Shown here: positions 44,314-53,130 of the stretch, one piece after another | Numbering within the stretch: the stretch's first letter is position 1 | How the letters are laid out: each line of letters begins with the position of its first letter | Assembly: GCF_002072105.2 (NCBI RefSeq) | Contig: NZ_MTBC01000003.1 | Location: forward strand, 1-64,000 | DNA length: 64,000 nucleotides | Source: Croceivirga radicis | Lineage (GTDB): Bacteria; Bacteroidota; Bacteroidia; Flavobacteriales; Flavobacteriaceae | Direction of reading: 5' to 3' | Position numbers and translations under genes: made by a program | The notes under the pieces: generated by a model | Database searches by the model: none | Told to the model about the DNA's origin: nothing | The model's input: only the letters and a program-made list of their open reading frames with translations

Positions 44314-45177
44314 TTACTTTCCCTTTTTCTTTTCGGGTTTTACTAGTTTATCATTTTTCCAAGTTCCGCTGGTTATAATCTCTCCAGTTTCCCCGTAAAA
44401 AATACCCGTTCCGTTACGTTTATCATCTTCCCAATGTCCCACATATTTTTCTCCATTGGGCCAGAAATAGGTTCCCTCTCCTTCTCTTTTGTCTTGGTTA
44501 TAATTACCAATATAGTATTCCCCATCTGGCCAGTAAAATGTACCTTGGCCATGTCTAAGGTTTTGCTGCCATTGACCTTCGTAACGGCTGCCCGTCTCTA
44601 ATAATGCAATACCATACCCGTTGGCTTTACCGTTTTTTACCTGACCAACATAATGTAGAGCACTCCCTTTTTTACTTTTAAAAGTTAAGTATTCACCAGC
44701 AGCGGAGTTTTGCAATTGTTGTTTTAAACGGGTAATCTGTACTTTGGCTTTCTGCAACGCAAAGGCCATAGAATCTAATTGCTTTACGGGCAATTGGGTA
44801 TTAGAAAAGCGCATTCTTAGACTATCTAATAAAACGGAATCCAATTCTTTTTTTGGTACCACAGGTCCACCACCTAATGCCCTCATTTTTTGGGTTAAGG
44901 CAATTCTCATTTTTAAATCTTTATCGTAACCCTTGGGTTCTTTTTCCAGTTCTTTGGTGTAAGCCTGTAACGCATTTTCATAATCACCATTAACCAGCAT
45001 GGTATCTATACGAAGTACAGCCTCTCTTTCGTTCAGGGCCTGTTCTAATGCCGTATTCGTCTTTTGTTCTTCTTGAAGCTTATTGCTTAATGTTGTGGAT
45101 TTTACATAGAAAAACGTGGCCATTCCTAAGGATACTACCGTTAGGGCTATTACCGCAAATAAAGTTCTTTTCTTCAT
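44314..45177 (-). CDS. MORN-repeat protein with coiled coil
   Basis: A 287-residue membrane-anchored protein. The N-terminal segment (about 7-25) is a TM helix or uncleaved signal. Residues about 25-155 are helical, including a coiled-coil stretch (LDSMAFALQKAKVQITRLKQQL). The C-terminal third has four MORN repeats (GYGIALLETGSRYEGQWQ, GQGTFYWPDGEYYIGNY, GEGTYFWPNGEKYVGHW, GTGIFYGETGEI). It could serve as a scaffold in the cluster with the upstream 652-residue protein, whose N-terminus has related repeats. It begins three bases after the DUF2490 stop. Confidence 0.82.
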   Translation of the reverse strand: MKKRTLFAVIALTVVSLGMATFFYVKSTTLSNKLQEEQKTNTALEQALNEREAVLRIDTMLVNGDYENALQAYTKELEKEPKGYDKDLKMRIALTQKMRALGGGPVVPKKELDSVLLDSLRMRFSNTQLPVKQLDSMAFALQKAKVQITRLKQQLQNSAAGEYLTFKSKKGSALHYVGQVKNGKANGYGIALLETGSRYEGQWQQNLRHGQGTFYWPDGEYYIGNYNQDKREGEGTYFWPNGEKYVGHWEDDKRNGTGIFYGETGEIITSGTWKNDKLVKPEKKKGK

Positions 45178-45180
45178 GGT

Positions 45181-46011
45181 TTAGTCATCTAAATGAATGT
45201 CTGGTAATTTTTTTCTGACACGTCTAAAATCTGGCGAATAATACATATGAAAACGCATAGTCCACGCCTGTTTGTATTCACCGCCATTTTCTAAGGCCTG
45301 CCCTTGACTGTACATGAGGCCTGCCGCTACGGTTAACCTAGGTGTTAAAATATAACCTACGGTAGTGGTAAGTCGTAAATCTTCCATAGGACTAGCAACC
45401 ACAGCCTTGCCACTTTGCATTATTAATTCTGCTTCGGGAGAAACGTAAAGCGTCTTAGGTTCTAATTTATGACTGTTCAAAGGTATTTTAGCACGAAACA
45501 TATACCGCCATCTATTTCTAAAAATATATTCACTGTCTTCTGCAAAACCTTGTGTCCATCTATGTTCTATACGTATTCTATGATAGATCATAGCACTATA
45601 CAAGGGCATTGCAAATTGGTATTGGTGCCAAATACGCCATTCTGGAACCACATTTCTATCTATGGAGTCTTCATCCGTATTAAAGTTTACCCTTAAAACT
45701 CCACCTAGACTAAAATTTACCTTTTTGTTGTAAATATAGCCAAGGGCATGTCTATTATAGATTTGGGCTACCTGACCAACAAATGGGGTTGCTTCTGTTT
45801 CTTGAAACCTAAAATGCGTTTGAGCGTCCCAAAAAAATCGTTTCCCAATCCTTATTTTCCCGTACGTATTTACCCAAACTTTAGAGGTTGGATCTTTATA
45901 CTTAGATTCTTTGGGTAAGTACACTTTATCTTCCTCTTCCTGTGCAACGGTAATAGAACTACCTAGTAATACCAATACCAAACCAAAATATTTGAAATTA
46001 AAACTTTGCAT
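45181..46011 (-). CDS. DUF2490 outer membrane beta-barrel-like protein
   Basis: A 276-residue exported protein with a signal peptide ending near TVAQ. It matches the DUF2490 family: KVWVNTYGKIRIGKRFFWDAQTHFRFQE, then IWHQYQFAMPLY, RIRIEHRW and YSQGQALENGGEYKQAW. Alternating beta strands with aromatic ends suggest a small outer-membrane barrel. It lies three bases from the MORN gene and two bases from the 652-residue gene, so it is co-transcribed with both. Confidence 0.78.
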   Translation of the reverse strand: MQSFNFKYFGLVLVLLGSSITVAQEEEDKVYLPKESKYKDPTSKVWVNTYGKIRIGKRFFWDAQTHFRFQETEATPFVGQVAQIYNRHALGYIYNKKVNFSLGGVLRVNFNTDEDSIDRNVVPEWRIWHQYQFAMPLYSAMIYHRIRIEHRWTQGFAEDSEYIFRNRWRYMFRAKIPLNSHKLEPKTLYVSPEAELIMQSGKAVVASPMEDLRLTTTVGYILTPRLTVAAGLMYSQGQALENGGEYKQAWTMRFHMYYSPDFRRVRKKLPDIHLDD

Positions 46012-46013
46012 TA

Positions 46014-47972
46014 CTACTTGGATTTTTTGGTATTAACTTCTTCAAAAAGTTGTAAGACTTTTTCAGGATTTTTTTCTCGTTTTAATTTTCGTTCCAGTTT
46101 ATGTGTATCTAAGTTTCTTAGCTGAAGCATGCGGTTATAAGCAAATGTCATTTGGGTGTGGAGTGCCGCTGCATTTTCACAATTTAATTCTTGTTGACTC
46201 TGCTTATAGAAATAAGGTACAAGCACCTTTTTATAAGCACTCGTTATTCGCTTTTTAATTTCTTCGTTCATTACAGTAGCCATAAACGGATTCCATATGG
46301 GATCTAAATAGGCCTCCTCTATGGTCTTGACATTTTCTGGTAATTTGCTAATTTGATTTGCAATTTGCAGTAGTGTTTCCGTACAGGTTATTTGATCCTC
46401 TGCAAATGTTTTTTTATCCGCTATGGTTTCTAAATTTGCATAAACTCCTAAATTGGTTTCTAAGAGTTCTTGAATAGCGGTCAAAGCCCTTTTTTGGTTG
46501 TTATTACCATATTGTTCTAAACTATCTTTTACCAGTAGAATGGCCTCTTGTTGTTTTAGCCACTGATCTTCAATTGCTAGCAATTGTTGTTCGCCCTTTT
46601 CTTCACGAATTAAACGCTGTAGCTTTTTATTGATTTCGGTTATACTTATAGCGGTGAATTCTGCCATCTGCGAAAAACCCTTATAGCTATTTAATGCTAT
46701 GGTTTGTAGCTCATAAGACTCTGGTTGAAATTCTTTAACCACTGTCTTGTCTTTAGTAGTAGCTTTTACTTCAAAAGGAACCTTTGGTGCTCCATTCTTC
46801 CAGAGACTAGCGTATAATTGCGTAACGGATAGGTTATCTATTATCCCAGTCTCATTCAAAGTTTTTAATTCACTGAAAGGCTCAATAAAATTTTCATTGA
46901 GATAGGATAAAACATTGTACTGAAAATAAACATTGTCATCCGTTCTCTTTAAAATATTTAAATGCGCATTAGATAGTAGGGAATCTAGCGTAGGTTTATA
47001 TGTAGAAGCCGTTTCAATTGCCTGTTCTATGTAATCTATATCAGATTTTTCCAATGGAAAGTAAGGTGCCTTAACTTTAAATTTAGGTTTAAAACCGTCA
47101 TAATTCAAGGCCAAGAAAAAGTTGTTGATTTTTTGATACCGATTTGCATTTTCTGCCAGCAATCGTTGCATTAAACCTTTAGAAAAGTCTGCATCCGCAT
47201 TCTTTTGGGTTAAATTGACCAAATTTAAATAACCTGTGTTTAGGTCAATAATTTCAGTTTCAGCTGTGTTGTTTTCAAAAACAGGAAAAACATTGGACGT
47301 GTTCCCTTCCTTTTGAATTACTTTGAGCAACAAACCATTTTCAAAAATCCAGCTTTCTTCCGTACCGGCTCCAGCAGCAGAAAATAACTCCCAATTATCG
47401 TGGGCAATACCATCTCTTAAAAAACGACCTACTAAGGTGCTGGTACTATTGGCAATACTAAAATCTTTAATAGGCAAACCTGCCTCATAGCCAATAGAGC
47501 TGGAATAGCGTTCTTCCTCTATTTCTGAATCTTTTATTTTTGAAACTTTGTAAATCCAGTTTCCTTGTAGCTTTCCTTCTAAAAAGTCTCCACTTACTTC
47601 TTCTTGTAGCCCACTTACTAGAACACGATATTGGTAATCTTCTACTTCTGTTTGCTTATTGGAATTAAATGCTCCAAAAGAAAAGGTCCATCTACCAGTA
47701 GGTACACCTGCGCTAAAATTTCCTTTTATAGTAAATGATTCGTCTTCCTTTTCTAACAATGCATCTAAACTAGACCGCTTAAGCATAAATGGTCCTTGAA
47801 ATACGGTATCGCCGTCTTTAAGCATATAGCTAAAATTGGCATTACCTTGATAGCCGTTTACGGTATAGGGACCTGTGTACTCTTGAAGCTTTTGCGCACA
47901 AACAGGTAATGTAAAGCCCACAAAAAGCGAAAAGGCACAAATTTGAAAAAGAACTTTATTTAAAAGATTCAT
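46014..47972 (-). CDS. Large exported protein with MORN-like repeats, unknown
   Basis: A 652-residue protein with a signal peptide (cleavage near VCAQ). The N-terminal 180 residues have MORN-like repeats: IKGNFSAGVPTGRWTF, VSGDFLEGKLQGNWIY and LVGRFLRDGIAHDNWELF. The rest is largely helical, with a long stretch (about 430-650) rich in Glu, Lys and Gln. No enzyme motif is visible and I recognise no family for the helical part. It is the first gene of the cluster, ending two bases before the DUF2490 gene. Confidence 0.65.
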   Translation of the reverse strand: MNLLNKVLFQICAFSLFVGFTLPVCAQKLQEYTGPYTVNGYQGNANFSYMLKDGDTVFQGPFMLKRSSLDALLEKEDESFTIKGNFSAGVPTGRWTFSFGAFNSNKQTEVEDYQYRVLVSGLQEEVSGDFLEGKLQGNWIYKVSKIKDSEIEEERYSSSIGYEAGLPIKDFSIANSTSTLVGRFLRDGIAHDNWELFSAAGAGTEESWIFENGLLLKVIQKEGNTSNVFPVFENNTAETEIIDLNTGYLNLVNLTQKNADADFSKGLMQRLLAENANRYQKINNFFLALNYDGFKPKFKVKAPYFPLEKSDIDYIEQAIETASTYKPTLDSLLSNAHLNILKRTDDNVYFQYNVLSYLNENFIEPFSELKTLNETGIIDNLSVTQLYASLWKNGAPKVPFEVKATTKDKTVVKEFQPESYELQTIALNSYKGFSQMAEFTAISITEINKKLQRLIREEKGEQQLLAIEDQWLKQQEAILLVKDSLEQYGNNNQKRALTAIQELLETNLGVYANLETIADKKTFAEDQITCTETLLQIANQISKLPENVKTIEEAYLDPIWNPFMATVMNEEIKKRITSAYKKVLVPYFYKQSQQELNCENAAALHTQMTFAYNRMLQLRNLDTHKLERKLKREKNPEKVLQLFEEVNTKKSK

Positions 47973-48111
47973 TAGTGTTAGTTTGATTCTTTAGATTGGC
48001 AAATCTGTTTTTATCTACGCATTAAATGCCATTTTGGACGTTTTGAGCCCTAATATTTTAAGATAATTATGGCAATCGCATAATAATGACTTTCTAATTA
48101 TAAAAAGACAA

Positions 48112-48141
48112 AAGAAAAGCCCCAAAGATGGGGCTTTTCTT
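48112..48141 (-). terminator. Terminator of redox operon
   Basis: GCCCC and GGGGC extended by AAGAAAA/TTTTCTT make a perfect 12-bp stem with a six-base loop. Its right arm runs into the stop codon (48140-48142) of the peroxiredoxin-like gene. Confidence 0.6.
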
Positions 48142-48649
48142 AAGCTTCTCCCCTAGCGGGATACTCATTTTTGATAATATACTTTATGCCTTTTAGCAAG
48201 GCATCAAATTCAGGTCTTGCAAATGGCATTGTCTGTATGCTTGCACTATAAAGCGTTTGGTCTGCTTTAACTAAAAACAGTCCAGGCTCTATAAACATTT
48301 CCGGTTCTTTTTCCTTTACTCCCTTAGAAATATAGAGGCCCCATTCTCTTGCCCCTTCTATAGGCATTTCATAACCAATGGGGATGTCTGCAATTTCCCA
48401 TTCTTCGTACGTCTTCATTGCGCGTTCTTTAGTGTCTGAACTTATGGCAATTACATTAACCCCTATTTCTACAAATTCATCCAGCATAGATTGTAATTCT
48501 TCTAAGTATGATTTGCAGACTGGGCAGTGTTTTCCTCTATAAAATATCACCATCGTAAAATGGTCTGGTTCTTGATCTTCCAAACTATAACTGGTGCCAT
48601 TGACCAAATTGATTTTTAGCGAAGGAACTTTATTTCTTGGTTTTATCAT
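48140..48649 (-). CDS. AhpC/TSA-family peroxiredoxin-like protein
   Basis: A 169-residue cytoplasmic thioredoxin-fold protein. The active-site pair CPVC is in FYRGKHCPVCKSYLEEL. The N-terminal Cys is the expected peroxidatic residue; the second gives a thioredoxin-like motif rather than the usual single Cys of 1-Cys enzymes. It is the last gene of a three-gene operon with a reductase and an SDR. Confidence 0.85.
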   Translation of the reverse strand: MIKPRNKVPSLKINLVNGTSYSLEDQEPDHFTMVIFYRGKHCPVCKSYLEELQSMLDEFVEIGVNVIAISSDTKERAMKTYEEWEIADIPIGYEMPIEGAREWGLYISKGVKEKEPEMFIEPGLFLVKADQTLYSASIQTMPFARPEFDALLKGIKYIIKNEYPARGEA

Positions 48650-48650
48650 T

Positions 48651-49289
48651 TTATTTGTGGGTATTTATCGTATCTAAAGCTTCTCCAATCAACGTATTAC
48701 CAGATAAAATCTCGAACGTTTGGTTAACAGGGGCATCATCATGTAGAGATCGCACCAATGTTTGTGCCACATCTGCTCTTGTAATTTCTCCTCTTCTGTT
48801 TAGCTTTTCGGCAATACTAATAGTCCCCGTAGCCTTATCATTGGTTAAAGAACCCGGTCTAACAATTGTATATTTTAAGTTGCTTTGTTTTAAATATTCG
48901 TCTGCGTTGTGCTTTGCTTTTAAGTAATCTTTCAATTCTTCTGCTTGCTCTGGCTCATCTGCACCCATAGAGCTTAGCATAACAAACTTTTTTACGTTGT
49001 CTTTGGACGATTGCTTAATCAAATTTTTGGCGCCCTCTTGGTCTACACCAACAACATTTTTACCACCAGAACCTGCGGCAAAAAGCACTTTATCTATATT
49101 CTTTGTGGTATGTGACAAATCGTTCTCCAAATCGCCCAATACGGTTTCAATATTGTCTTTTTTAAACTGCTCCATTTGAGCCTCTTTCCGAACCATGGCA
49201 ACCGGTTCAAAATATTGTGATTCTTTTAAAAGCTTTACTATTTGTTTTCCTGTTGTGCCATTGGCACCTGCTACTAATACTCTTTCCAT
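48651..49289 (-). CDS. NAD(P)-binding atypical SDR (YwnB/HtatIP2-like)
   Basis: A 212-residue Rossmann protein. The cofactor loop is VAGANGTTGKQIV, and the strands VLFAAGSGG and FVMLSSMGAD match the SDR5-type NAD(P)H-binding family of small quinone or biliverdin reductase-like enzymes. The active-site Tyr and Lys are replaced or absent as usual for this subgroup (YTIVRPGSLT is present). It sits between the reductase and peroxiredoxin-like genes with single-base gaps. The substrate is unknown. Confidence 0.82.
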   Translation of the reverse strand: MERVLVAGANGTTGKQIVKLLKESQYFEPVAMVRKEAQMEQFKKDNIETVLGDLENDLSHTTKNIDKVLFAAGSGGKNVVGVDQEGAKNLIKQSSKDNVKKFVMLSSMGADEPEQAEELKDYLKAKHNADEYLKQSNLKYTIVRPGSLTNDKATGTISIAEKLNRRGEITRADVAQTLVRSLHDDAPVNQTFEILSGNTLIGEALDTINTHK

Positions 49290-49290
49290 T

Positions 49291-49962
49291 CTATAAATCT
49301 TCCGTTATTATTTGTTCTTTTTCAACACCTATTTCTAGCAAATCTTCTTTTACTGAATTTATCATGGGTACAGGTCCGCAGATGTACACATACTTATCTT
49401 TGTCTTTTAAATTTTTCTTTAAAAATTCCTTATCAATTCTCCCGTGTGCGTGCTTAGGATTATGCTCTTCGGACAATATGTTTACAAAGTCTGCACCCAA
49501 CCATTGGTTAAATTTAGAATCTAGGATAATGTCCCTTTCGCGCTTGTTGGCGAACAACAGTTTGTTCTCGTCCAATTGATTTCTATCTGCCAAATCTTTA
49601 AAAATAGAAATGAATGGTGTTACCCCTGCCCCACCTGCAATAAACGTTCCCGGTCCTTTATAAGAAATAGCACCCCAGGCATCACTTATTTCTAGTTGGT
49701 CTCCTTGTTCCAAGGTTTGTATTTTGTCTGTTACCCCATTATGGTCAGGATAGATTTTGATGGTAAATTGTAAAAATCCATCTGATGGCAAACTGGTGAA
49801 CGTAAACGGTCTTTTCTTATTGGAATAGCCATCTTTTAGAACGGCTACTTCCGTTGCCTGCCCAGGTGTAAATTCAAAATTTGCTGGCCTATCTGTTTTA
49901 ATTTGTAAGACATCATGGGTTACAAATCCCGTGTCTTGTATACTTACGGTGTGATTCATCAT
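49291..49962 (-). CDS. FAD-binding ferredoxin-NADP reductase-like protein
   Basis: A 223-residue flavoprotein. The FAD domain has KKRPFTFTS (RxYS-type FAD motif); the NAD-binding half has FIAGGAGVTPFISIFKDL and YICGPVPMINSVKEDL. There is no ferredoxin domain or iron-sulfur ligand set, so it resembles flavodoxin reductases that pass electrons to a separate partner. It is the first gene in an operon with the SDR and peroxiredoxin-like genes. The start is the first or second Met. Confidence 0.85.
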   Translation of the reverse strand: MMNHTVSIQDTGFVTHDVLQIKTDRPANFEFTPGQATEVAVLKDGYSNKKRPFTFTSLPSDGFLQFTIKIYPDHNGVTDKIQTLEQGDQLEISDAWGAISYKGPGTFIAGGAGVTPFISIFKDLADRNQLDENKLLFANKRERDIILDSKFNQWLGADFVNILSEEHNPKHAHGRIDKEFLKKNLKDKDKYVYICGPVPMINSVKEDLLEIGVEKEQIITEDL

Positions 49963-50133
49963 TTTTTCTTTTTCATTTTAACATCCACAAGATAATTTTG
50001 AATCCTTGTAATCTTTAACCACTTTCCTTTTATCCTTGACCCAAATGAAAGAAACGGTAACTAGAACTTGAATTTCCATTATTTTGCATGTAATTGGGTT
50101 AGGTATAAAAATTTTCTAAAGGAAAATAGAGCT

Positions 50134-50799
50134 ATGAAAGTAATTATAACGGGTGCAACAGGTATGGTAGGAAAATCTGTGCTATTAGAAAGTATAGAAG
50201 ACCCTAGAGTTTCTGAAATACTGTTGATCAGTAGAAATAGTTTGGGAACGCCATACCGTAAAGTAAAAGAAGTTTTACATACTGATTTTACTGATTTTTC
50301 ATTAATAGAAGACCAGTTAAATGGGTACGATATATGTTGCCATTGCATGGGGGTTTCTTCTGCAGGACTGAATGAAGAAAAATTCAATCATTACACCTTT
50401 ATAATGACAAAAGCCTTGGCAGATATTCTACACAACCTAAATCCGAATATGGTTTTTGCTTATGTGAGTGGGCAAGGAACAGATAGTAGTGAAAAAAGTA
50501 AATCCATGTGGAAAAGGATTAAAGGAAAAACAGAGAATTACTTATTGGCAAAAGGGTTTAAAGATGCCTATATGTTTAGGCCTGGTATTATTTTGCCCGA
50601 AAAGGGCATTACCTCAAATACCAAATGGTACAATCTATTTTATAGAATCTCTAAACCCCTATTTCCCTTGATGAAAAAATTAAAAACCGTGACCACCACC
50701 ACAAAAATGGGCAGGGCAATGCTCAATTGTTATTTCTTTTCTCAACAAACCAAGCACCTAGAAGGCAGTGCTATTAACGCACTTGCGGAATATAATTAG
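50134..50799 (+). CDS. NAD-dependent epimerase/dehydratase-family protein
   Basis: A 221-residue Rossmann protein with a clear loop (VIITGATGMVGKSVL) and later VSGQGTDSSEKSKSMW, MFRPGIILPEKG. It belongs to the short atypical SDR group lacking the full catalytic Tyr-x-x-x-Lys. ATG at 50134 is preferred over an upstream TTG, which would add 22 residues without the motif at the N-terminus. Its stop is two bases from the convergent sorbosone-type gene, with no terminator in between. The substrate is unknown. Confidence 0.82.
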   Translation: MKVIITGATGMVGKSVLLESIEDPRVSEILLISRNSLGTPYRKVKEVLHTDFTDFSLIEDQLNGYDICCHCMGVSSAGLNEEKFNHYTFIMTKALADILHNLNPNMVFAYVSGQGTDSSEKSKSMWKRIKGKTENYLLAKGFKDAYMFRPGIILPEKGITSNTKWYNLFYRISKPLFPLMKKLKTVTTTTKMGRAMLNCYFFSQQTKHLEGSAINALAEYN

Positions 50800-50801
50800 T
50801 C

Positions 50802-51968
50802 TTAACTTGATACATAAACACGGTAGATAGCATCCCCATAATCATCAGAAATTAATAAGGAACCATCCTTTAAGAATAAAAGGTCTACCGGTCTGCCCCA
50901 ACGCGTTTGATTTTCTTGGTTTAACCACCCTTCTATAAAAGGTTCATATTTTACCGCCTTATTACCTTCTAGTGTAACTTTAGTTATACGGTACCCAGAC
51001 TTTTTACTTCGGTTCCAACTACCGTGCTCTGCAATTAAAACCTGTTTTTGGTATTTATCTGGAAACATGGAACCCTCTACAAACTTAACGCCTAAAGGCG
51101 CTACATGTGCATCTAAATTTTGAACCGGAGGTACAAACTCATCACAAGAGCGCTTGGCTCCAAATTCTGGATCCGGAATGGTGCCGCCATGACAAAAGGG
51201 ATAACCAAAGTGCTGGCCCACTTCAGAAACCCTATTTAGTTCACAAGGAGGAATATCATCTCCCATCATATCCCTACCATTATCCGTAAACCATAATTCT
51301 TGGGTATCTGGGTGCCAGGTAAACCCAACAGAATTTCTAACGCCCCTTGCAACGATCTCTCTGTTACCACCATCTTTGTCCATACGGGTTATAGTAGCAA
51401 AACGTTCGTCTTTATCCGTATCATCACAAATATTACAAGGTGCTCCTACAGGAATATATAGCTTATCGTCAGGGCCAAAGGCTATATATTTCCAACCATG
51501 ATGAAATTCATCTGGGTAATCTTCATAAATAACCACGGGCTCAGGCACAGCATCTAAGTTGTCTTCAATATTATCGTACCTTAATAATCTATTTACTTCT
51601 GCAACATATAATGCCCCGTCTTTAAATGCAATACCATTGGGCACTTCAAGAGTTGTATCCAAAACTATTGTACGGTCCGCAACAAAATCATTATCACTAT
51701 CTACCAATGCATACAATTTATTTTCGGTTCGTGTACCCACAAATAAGGTTCCTTTATCACCCATGGCCATAGACCGTGCGCCGTCTAACCCTTCTACAAC
51801 TGTATGTACCTTAAAGCCATCTGGCATAATTAAACTATCTAATGGTAAGTTAGAAGTGTATACTTTTTCTTTGGTTACCTGTTCTTTTTGCTCCTTTGCT
51901 TTCTCTGCACAACCTATTAAAAAGGCCCCTGTAACAAAAAGTATACTTAGATATCTTAGTTTTTTCAT
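50802..51968 (-). CDS. Glucose/sorbosone dehydrogenase-like lipoprotein
   Basis: A 388-residue lipoprotein. The signal ends in LIGC (Cys20). The body is a six-bladed beta-propeller of the PQQ-dependent glucose/sorbosone dehydrogenase type: GARSMAMGDKGTLFVGTR, VPNGIAFKDGALYVAE, YIAFGPDDKLYIPVGAPCNICDD, GVRNSVGFTWHPDTQELWFTDNGRDMMGDD and EHGSWNRSKKSGYRI. Probable PQQ and calcium sites are in this frame but not confirmed. It carries additional Cys pairs. Single gene. Confidence 0.85.
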   Translation of the reverse strand: MKKLRYLSILFVTGAFLIGCAEKAKEQKEQVTKEKVYTSNLPLDSLIMPDGFKVHTVVEGLDGARSMAMGDKGTLFVGTRTENKLYALVDSDNDFVADRTIVLDTTLEVPNGIAFKDGALYVAEVNRLLRYDNIEDNLDAVPEPVVIYEDYPDEFHHGWKYIAFGPDDKLYIPVGAPCNICDDTDKDERFATITRMDKDGGNREIVARGVRNSVGFTWHPDTQELWFTDNGRDMMGDDIPPCELNRVSEVGQHFGYPFCHGGTIPDPEFGAKRSCDEFVPPVQNLDAHVAPLGVKFVEGSMFPDKYQKQVLIAEHGSWNRSKKSGYRITKVTLEGNKAVKYEPFIEGWLNQENQTRWGRPVDLLFLKDGSLLISDDYGDAIYRVYVSS

Positions 51969-52011
51969 TTAAGTGTGTATTTTTTTAATCAATAAATTTA
52001 AGCTTATTCAT

Positions 52012-52042
52012 AAAAAAAGCGGTCTTTTTAAGACCGCTCTTT
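52012..52042 (-). terminator. Terminator after the ADH gene
   Basis: AGCGGTCTT (52018-52026) and its perfect complement (52030-52038) enclose a three-base loop. On the minus strand a run of T follows. Confidence 0.85.
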
Positions 52043-52060
52043 GCTTTTTAGTAAACCAAT

Positions 52061-53116
52061 TTAATTTTTTAAAGATTCCATATCAATTACAAACCGGTAT
52101 TTAACGTCTGCTGCCACCACCCGTTCAAAAGCATTGTTAACGTCTTGCATGTTTACCATTTCTACATCTGAGGTAATGTTGTGTTCTCCACAAAAATCTA
52201 ACATTTCTTGCGTTTCTTTAATACCACCTATTAGAGAACCAGCTACACGCTTTCTACCCATTATTAGTCCACCGCCATTTACAGAACCTAAAGGTTCTAC
52301 CGCTCCCACTAAAACCATAGTGGCATCTATTTTAAGCAAATTTACGTATGGATTTATGTCGTGCCCAACAGGTACCGTATTCAAAATAAAATCAAAACTA
52401 TTGGCATGCGCACTCATTTGTTCTTGGTCTTTACTTATCAATACTTCGTGAGCACCTAATCTTTTAGCGTCTTCCGCTTTGTTAGGAGAGGTAGTAATCA
52501 TTACCACATGTGCCCCCATGGCATTGGCAAATTTAACCCCCATATGGCCTAATCCACCAAGACCTACAATACCAACTTTATCTCCTTTTTTAACGTTCCA
52601 ATGGTTCAAGGGAGAAAAGGTAGTGATTCCCGCACAAAGGAGTGGCGCAGCACCTCTTGCATCTATATTCTCTGGTATTTTAAGTACAAAATCTTGATTT
52701 ACCGTTACCCCTGTGGAATAGCCTCCAAAAGTATGTCCACCAAGATGCTTATCTGGACTATTATAAGTAAAAGTGGCGCCATTTATGCAGAATTGCTCTA
52801 AATCTTGATGGCAAGAATCGCAATTTTTACACGAGTCTACCATACACCCAACACCAACCAAATCTCCTTGCTTATATTTGGTTACTTCGCTACCAAGTTC
52901 AACAACCCTACCTATAATTTCATGGCCCGGAACAACGGGGTATTTAGAATTTTTCCAATCGTTTCTTACCTGGTGTATGTCACTATGACAAATACCACAG
53001 TATAAGATATCTATTTTCACATCATTGGCACCTACTTCCCTCCTATCAATTTCCATTAATTCTAGGTCTGCGGTGTTTGTACTTGCTCCGTATGCTTTAT
53101 GTTTAGTTGTTTTCAT
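52061..53116 (-). CDS. Zinc-dependent alcohol dehydrogenase (YahK/AdhC-like)
   Basis: A 351-residue medium-chain dehydrogenase. The catalytic zinc ligands are in YCGICHSDIHQ and PGHEIIGRV; the structural zinc cluster is in CMVDSCKNCDSCHQDLEQFC. The cofactor loop is GLGGLGHMGVKFAN, and it is predicted NADP-preferring, as in the cinnamyl-alcohol-type reductases. It should reduce short or aromatic aldehydes. It begins 14 bases past the end of the ene-reductase gene, so they form one operon. Confidence 0.9.
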   Translation of the reverse strand: MKTTKHKAYGASTNTADLELMEIDRREVGANDVKIDILYCGICHSDIHQVRNDWKNSKYPVVPGHEIIGRVVELGSEVTKYKQGDLVGVGCMVDSCKNCDSCHQDLEQFCINGATFTYNSPDKHLGGHTFGGYSTGVTVNQDFVLKIPENIDARGAAPLLCAGITTFSPLNHWNVKKGDKVGIVGLGGLGHMGVKFANAMGAHVVMITTSPNKAEDAKRLGAHEVLISKDQEQMSAHANSFDFILNTVPVGHDINPYVNLLKIDATMVLVGAVEPLGSVNGGGLIMGRKRVAGSLIGGIKETQEMLDFCGEHNITSDVEMVNMQDVNNAFERVVAADVKYRFVIDMESLKN

Positions 53117-53130
53117 AAATCTAATTGTAT

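Noticed and set aside
49217-49579. 120-residue plus-strand frame
   Set aside because: It runs antisense to the flavin reductase and SDR genes and has no domain of its own.
51559-51972. 137-residue plus-strand frame
   Set aside because: Antisense to the sorbosone dehydrogenase-like lipoprotein gene with its signal peptide and propeller motifs.
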